In this document: positions 59,396 to 64,000 of the stretch, piece after piece
How the letters are laid out: each line of letters opens with the position of its first letter
Numbering within the stretch: position 1 is the first letter of the stretch
Assembly: GCA_030686995.1 (NCBI GenBank)
Contig: CM060692.1
Span: forward strand, 12,939,465-13,003,464
DNA length: 64,000 bases
Direction of reading: 5' to 3'
From: Artemisia argyi
Lineage: Eukaryota > Streptophyta > Magnoliopsida > Asterales > Asteraceae
Position numbers and translations under genes: made by a program
The notes under the pieces: model-generated
Databases searched by the model: none
What the model saw: the letters and a program-made list of their open reading frames with translations, nothing else
What the model was told of the DNA's origin: nothing

Positions 59396-59641
59396 GTGCA
59401 GGTCAATCTACTGGATGAGCTTAAGGATATGGTTATTGTTGACAGTGGATGTTCTGGTCACATGACAGGAGATGAGTCTCGACTTGAAGACTTTGAGGCT
59501 TTTGATGGTGGTTATGTTGCTTTTGGGAATGATCCAAAAGGTGGAAAGATTGTTGGAAGAGGAACTCTTAAAACTGGAAATTTGGACTTTGAGAAGGTGT
59601 TTCTTGTGAAAGGACTTAAGTTTAACCTTTTTAGTGTCTAA
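59396..59641 (+). pseudogene. pol: copia aspartic protease
   Basis: Reads MVIVDSGCSGHMTGDESRLEDF: the copia-type protease active site DSGCSxHMT is intact. It is followed by YVAFGNDPKGGKIVGRGTLKTG and ends at LKFNLFSV with an in-frame TAA (59639-59641). The frame differs from gag by +1. Integrase continues in the same frame after the stop. Confidence 0.9.
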
Positions 59642-59644
59642 CAA

Positions 59645-60451
59645 ATGTGTGACAAAAAGAACTTTGTTCTTTTTACAGACACTGAGTGTATGATCCTTTC
59701 TCCTGACTATCAATTGCCAGATGACAAATCTGTACTTTTGAAGGTCCCTAGAAATGAGAATATATACAGTGACCACATTAAGAACATTGTTCCTAAGAGG
59801 GCTTTGACTTGTCTAATTGCAAAAGCCACTGTTGATGAGTCCAAATTATGGCACAGGAGATTGGGACATCTGAACTACAAGACCATGAACAAATTGGTAA
59901 AAGGAAATCTGGTCAGAGGAATGCCTACAAAGACTTTTGAAAATTGTGAAACTTGTGTTGCCTGTCAAAAGGGTAAACAACACAGAATTTCATTCAAGTC
60001 CAAGACTGTGAACACAAATACTGAGCCATTACATCTATTGCACATGGACTTATTTGGGCCTGTATTTGTCATAAGCTTGAACAAGAAGTCATATTGTCTT
60101 GTTGTCACTGATGACTTTAGCAGGTTTACTTGGGTATTCTTTCTTGCTACTAAAGATGAAACTCTAGAAATACTCAAGGCATTTATTACAAGAATTGAAA
60201 ACCTGTACAATCACAAGGTGAAGATAATCAGATGTGATAATGGTACTGAGTTCAAGAACAGTGTGATTAATCAATTTTGTGTGGGGAAAGGAATTCTTAG
60301 ACAGTATAGTGTAGCAAGAACTCCACAACAGAATGGTGTTGCAGAAAGAAGAAACAGGACACTTATTGAGGCTGCAAGAACAATGTTATCTGATTCAAAA
60401 CTACCTATTCCTTTTTGGGCTGAAGCTGTAAACACTGCATGTTTTGTGTAG
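59645..60451 (+). pseudogene. pol: copia GAG-pre-integrase and integrase core
   Basis: 268 residues. HHCC finger: LWHRRLGHLNYKTMNKLV (His70, His75) and CETCVACQKG. Catalytic triad Asp135 (LHMDLFGPV), Asp198 (IIRCDNGTEF) and Glu234 (NGVAERRNRTL) with 35-residue D-E spacing, so the core looks intact. It stops at an in-frame TAG (60449-60451) after PFWAEAVNTACFV; the rest of the domain continues in frame. Confidence 0.93.
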
Positions 60452-61129
60452 AACAGAAGTAAGGTAGTCAAGCCTCATAATAAGACTCCATATGAGTTAT
60501 TTCATGGAAAGAAGCCACTGATTGATTTTCTCAAACCATTTGGATGTCCTGTTACAATTTTGAACACTAAGGATCAGCTAGGCAAATTTGATGAAAAAGC
60601 TGCTGAAGGAAATTTGGTTGGTTACTCTGTGATTAGTAAAGCTTTCAGAGTATACAATAAGAGGACCAAACATGTAGAGGAGACTTTGCATATCAAGTTT
60701 TCTGAGAACACATCTAATCCTGAAGGAAAAGGACCAGAATGGCTGTTTAATGTTGATATGCTTACCAAAACAATGAACTATGTACCAGTTATTGCCAGTG
60801 TAGACAAATCACAAGAAGAATTTGTTTTGGTTGAGAAATTAAAGGTTGGTCCTACCTTACTGCCTTTTCAGTCAGATCCAAGTCCTAAAGATGATGTGGT
60901 TACTCAAGAGAAAACTAAGGAAACTGAAGAAGATATTGAAATTCCTATTGAAGCAGAAAAAGAAACTAATGTGGCTCCCAAAATAGTTGTTGATGTCTCT
61001 CCTACAAAGCCAGAAGACTCTGCTGCTGCTCAAGAATCTACTGCTAAGGAAATCACTAACTCTGCTGCTAGTGAATCTGCTGATGCACAAGACTCTGCTG
61101 CTGGGTCTGGTGACAATGCTGCTGCTTAA
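60452..61129 (+). pseudogene. pol: copia integrase C-terminus fused to Ala/Ser-rich linker
   Basis: In frame with the core: KTPYELFHGKKPLIDFLKPFGCPVTILN and VYNKRTKHVEETLHIKF are the usual copia integrase tail. Where RT would start there is instead an acidic linker and a repeated Ala/Ser/Glu stretch (SAAAQESTAKEITNSAASES) encoded by CTGCTGCT words. It ends at TAA 61127-61129. No RT signature (such as YVDD) follows. Confidence 0.85.
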
Positions 61130-61132
61130 GCT

Positions 61133-62761
61133 ATGGTATTGCTGAGCAAGAAGACTACTCCATTACCAACTCCTTTACTACCACAACTAACAACAACAAC
61201 TATCAAGTCATCAGCATCTAGAAAACCAGAAAAAGGGATTGTATTTAAAGAACCTGCTGCTCAACAAAAGAAGTTTATTTCTTCATCTTCTACTGATAAA
61301 GGAAAGGGCAAGCAAGTTGAATCACCAAGGATAATGTATAAGGGGATTGACTTCACTGATGTACCTTTTGATTCTTGGCCTAAGCCATTGCAAGTTGAGC
61401 ATGATACAGCTGCTGCTCTTAAAGCACAAGAGTTGATTGATATGGAAGATCAACAGTTAGCTGAGAAGGAGGCTGAAGGCTTAAAAAGGTATGATGAATG
61501 GATAGATGAGAAGATCAGAATTGCTGCTGATATTGAACTAAATAAGTTGATCAAGATTGAAGAGAATGAAGTTCCAACTTTTAATGTGCAATCTTGGTAT
61601 AGAGACTTTACTTCAAAGAAGAGAAAAGAGAATGCTACTGCTAGAAGAAAGATAAAGATATTCAAAGGTCCAACTGTTAAACAACAAAGGAAAGAATATG
61701 AAAGGTATCTAAAGAATATGGGTGGATGGACATTGGTACAGTTGAAACCTTATTCTGATAAAGAAGTTTTTGACTTGTATCAACAAACAAAGAAGAGAAC
61801 AGATACTTTTTATGCTATGGGATGTGCTGAGGATTTGGAACAAATTGCTCAGATGAACAAGAAGTTGGTACCTGAAAAGACAGCTGAAGCAGAGCATATT
61901 CAAGAAGCTGATGTTGTTAAACAGCTTGAGATTGATGCAGCAAAGAATATTTCTTCTGTGCAAGGTGATAAAAGAAAAGGTGTTATTCATAAGTCAGTTG
62001 CAAAGAAGAAGAGAAAGATTGGAGAAGGAAGCAGTTCTATGCCTGAAGGAGATATGTTTAAACATGATCTTGATCACATTCCTTCTGAGCATCTTAAAGA
62101 ACAATTGAAGGTGTATACTGTGGTTGGCAAGATGGAAGATCCTGAAGTAGTTGATGCTAAACCATTAGGAGTCAAATATCCTATTGTCAAAGTAACTACA
62201 AGATATGATACTAACATTGGAGCATTTCATGATGTCCAGAGATATGATGGTAAGACTTACAGATTTCTTAGATTTCAACAGATGCTGCATTACTTTGATA
62301 GAGAGGATGTTGAAGACTTGTGGAAGTTATACAAGGCAAAGTTTGGAGCTAAGAAATTTGATGGTGAAAAGTATGAGATAGATCAAATTGATCATATCAT
62401 AACTTCTTCTGATAATGTAATGTGGAGAGCTCTTAAACTTATGTTTGAACCTTCAATGGATGATTCAGAATGTACAGAGATAGTTGATTACAAAGTAAGA
62501 AGATGGAGACTCTTTCAAGATTCTGGAGTTCATGTGTTGAATATTGGACCAATTACTTTGTATATGCTAGCTGAAATGGATTATCCAGTGGTAAGATGCT
62601 GGAATATTGTCAATCAGATGGTTAATAGTGATAGACCACTTAAGTTGCAGAAAGACTATGATTCTGATGATCAAGCATTTAATTTGCTATCAAAGTATAA
62701 GAAGATATTTGATCAATTGAATTCTAAAGGTTTGAATTGTTTGGAAGCATCCTCCAAGTGA
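61133..62761 (+). CDS. copia 3' ORF of unknown function (542 aa)
   Basis: Long open frame, in phase with the integrase piece and separated from it by one stop. Basic N-terminal half; a coiled-coil-like acidic stretch (about 95-145); YERYLKNMGGWTLVQLKPYS near 189-208; a nuclear-localisation-like KKKRK at 291-295; and a C-terminal globular part (about 330-490) with FQQMLHYFDREDVEDLWKLY and MFEPSMDD, SGVHVLNI, YMLAEMDYPV. From memory, similar C-terminal segments occur in predicted copia polyproteins of Asteraceae. I know no established function. It has no RT, RNase H or membrane segment. It is the only long undamaged frame in this element. Confidence 0.75.
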   Translation: MVLLSKKTTPLPTPLLPQLTTTTIKSSASRKPEKGIVFKEPAAQQKKFISSSSTDKGKGKQVESPRIMYKGIDFTDVPFDSWPKPLQVEHDTAAALKAQELIDMEDQQLAEKEAEGLKRYDEWIDEKIRIAADIELNKLIKIEENEVPTFNVQSWYRDFTSKKRKENATARRKIKIFKGPTVKQQRKEYERYLKNMGGWTLVQLKPYSDKEVFDLYQQTKKRTDTFYAMGCAEDLEQIAQMNKKLVPEKTAEAEHIQEADVVKQLEIDAAKNISSVQGDKRKGVIHKSVAKKKRKIGEGSSSMPEGDMFKHDLDHIPSEHLKEQLKVYTVVGKMEDPEVVDAKPLGVKYPIVKVTTRYDTNIGAFHDVQRYDGKTYRFLRFQQMLHYFDREDVEDLWKLYKAKFGAKKFDGEKYEIDQIDHIITSSDNVMWRALKLMFEPSMDDSECTEIVDYKVRRWRLFQDSGVHVLNIGPITLYMLAEMDYPVVRCWNIVNQMVNSDRPLKLQKDYDSDDQAFNLLSKYKKIFDQLNSKGLNCLEASSK

Positions 62762-62810
62762 TTAATTGAGCTTAGAAGAAACTTACTTATTTAGAAATAA
62801 ATAATAAGTT

Positions 62811-62821
62811 TAGGGGAGGAT
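62811..62821 (+). promoter_or_regulatory. copia polypurine tract
   Basis: TAGGGGAGGAT immediately before the 3' LTR, the expected plus-strand priming site. Confidence 0.85.
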
Positions 62822-63286
62822 TGTTGGGTCTGAAACTGCTGCTGAGTAAAACTGCTGCTAAGTGAAACTGCTGCTAGTAGTAATGATTCTGCTGCTAATG
62901 TCAAAGTGCTGCTGAGGATAAATGCTGCTGACAGAATCTACTGCTGATGGGATAAGGATGTATACGGTTTAGATAAATATAGAATAAATTGTGTAAATAT
63001 TATATTTATCTAGAATATACTTATCTTGTAGAGAAAGGTATTGTAAACCTAGTAGGACTCCTTAGTCTATAAAAGGAGGATCCTAGGGTTAGTTTATGTA
63101 CGTGTTATTATTCACTTCAAGGTTGTAAAACCCTAGCATTGTTGAGTGCTCGTATTAATAATATTGAAGTGTTGAAAGTGAATCATTATTCTTCTTAAGT
63201 TAAGCTTTTACATTCCGCATATTAGCTTAAGTGTTCAATCAAGTTAACTTCTATATAAGATCGTTTAAGCTCAACTGGGATCAACA
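62822..63286 (+). repeat. copia 3' LTR
   Basis: 465 bases, matching 27551-28015 except for three sites seen by eye. Followed by target duplication TAAAT (63287-63291). Confidence 0.97.
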
Positions 63287-64000
63287 TAAATACAATCATA
63301 AAAACCTAGTACACATCGGTTCATGTTTCTTAAGACGTTCAAGCAAGTTACCCAATGGAGATCTACCAGTTTTCTTAAGCCTAACATTGAAATCATTCAT
63401 CCATTACAATTATAAACAAGCAATCAACCTATAATTAACATCTAGGTTTCATTACATCCAAGCAAACACATGAGAGATCTAGCCTAGCATGTTATAATCA
63501 AGACAAGCATAAGATATACTCAAACAACACATAGACATATTGAATGAATTGAAAGAAGACTTATCTTAATTGAACATGAAAGGTTTCAAGGGGTGAAAAC
63601 CCTTGAAAATACTGTTACAAACGACCTAGGGTTTATTAGGTTTGACCCTAGTATTCTTCACACAAGTTCCTCTCCTAATGAATGAAAAATAGAAAAGTAT
63701 ATATAGATTTTGTGAGGTGACGGCATCAAGAGTAAACGTCTAACGCCGTCATCTCGCCGCCAATAAAGTTCTCGGACTGCCTAGATCTGGATTTGACGCC
63801 GTCACGTGTAATCCATCTTCAGGCCGTCACCAAATTAACTTTTGACGCCCTTCTTCTAACGCCTTCAGGTTTTCTCTGGGTCGTCATGGATTTTGCTCCT
63901 GACGCCGTCACATTTTCCTTCTTGACACCATCAGGTACTGTTCCCAGCATGGAAAATTAAGTATTTGCCGTTTTCTTCACTTTTATGCTCCAAAAACGTC
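63287..64000 (-). repeat. 5' LTR of element C, distal part (continues past window)
   Basis: Continuation of the LTR interrupted at 27550; 63287-63291 is the duplicated TAAAT. It matches 20780-21440 of the other LTR closely, including a TATATA box near 63700 and TGACG-type motifs at about 63717-63936. The LTR start is beyond 64000. Confidence 0.93.

Larger units (their letters stand above)
27551..63286 (+). mobile_element. Ty1/copia element lacking RT/RNase H, with nested Athila insertions
   Basis: 465-bp LTRs at 27551-28015 and 62822-63286, target duplication TAAAT, tRNA-Met primer site, gag-AP-INT order and a purine tract before the 3' LTR. Removing the insertion at 29251-57893 and one TATGG copy leaves about 7.1 kb. 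Integrase passes directly into a large 3' ORF; no RT or RNase H motif occurs anywhere in the element. The LTRs differ at three positions by eye, all G on the left and A on the right, so insertion is recent. Confidence 0.95.
20212..64000 (-). mobile_element. Athila-family non-autonomous element C, split by a copia insertion
   Basis: Minus-strand element: 3' LTR 20212-21575, noncoding 3' region 21576-24010, gag-protease-like frame 24011-26803, primer site, then 5' LTR beginning at 26977. The 5' LTR is interrupted at 27550 by a copia element and resumes at 63287/63292, running off the window at 64000. No RT, RNase H or integrase is present in the 5.4 kb internal region. Terminal sequences, primer site and 3' region are those of the Athila family in this window. 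Confidence 0.92.

Overview
This is an AT-rich plant nuclear window made almost entirely of nested LTR retrotransposons. I see no host protein gene, tRNA, rRNA or CRISPR. Two things suggest an Asteraceae genome, both from memory and not from a search. The gag-protease proteins look like predicted Asteraceae proteins often labelled 'MAK10-like', and the 3' ORF of the copia element looks like C-terminal extensions of Asteraceae copia polyproteins.

Layout. 1-9279 (minus): Athila-like Ty3/gypsy element A, with one gag-PR-RT-RH-INT frame broken by four in-frame stops. Its 3' LTR lies left of the window. 9280-20211: old debris, comprising AT microsatellites, a SIRE-like copia 3' end with its LTR (11292-12882), a chromovirus pol fragment (12883-15633) split by a solo Athila LTR with target duplication ATAAA (13048-14468), an LTR-like promoter with repeated palindromes (about 15.8-16.5 kb), and AT-rich DNA I cannot assign. 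20212-64000 (minus): Athila-family element C, with a gag plus two protease-like domains and no RT or INT. Its 5' LTR is cut at 27550 by a Ty1/copia element (27551-63286, target duplication TAAAT).

The copia element encodes gag, protease, integrase and a large 3' ORF but no reverse transcriptase or RNase H. Its gag is interrupted by Athila element D1 (29251-57893, target duplication TATGG). D1's gag is interrupted by D2 (31566-39594, target duplication GTCCC). D1's 3' LTR is split and contains a minus-strand Tekay-like chromovirus LTR with a chromodomain remnant (43774-47207), followed by a tandem pair E1/E2 sharing an LTR (47208-57636). The nest is therefore at least five insertions deep.

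How the parts relate. A, C, D1, D2 and E share LTR termini (TGATGAGG...CATCA), a tRNA-Asp-like primer site, a gag N-terminus and about 2.4 kb of 3' noncoding DNA. Only A carries RT and INT. C, D1 and D2/E look like non-autonomous gag-protease elements with three different C-terminal protease-like modules fused to the same 3' end at the stop codon. An A-like relative presumably supplies RT and integrase. The most interesting signals are this module swapping, arrays of the palindrome TGACGSCGTCA just upstream of the LTR TATA box, palindromes at the same place in three unrelated LTR-type promoters, a conserved inverted repeat around an A-rich tract in the 3' noncoding region, and the RT-less copia with a retained 3' ORF.
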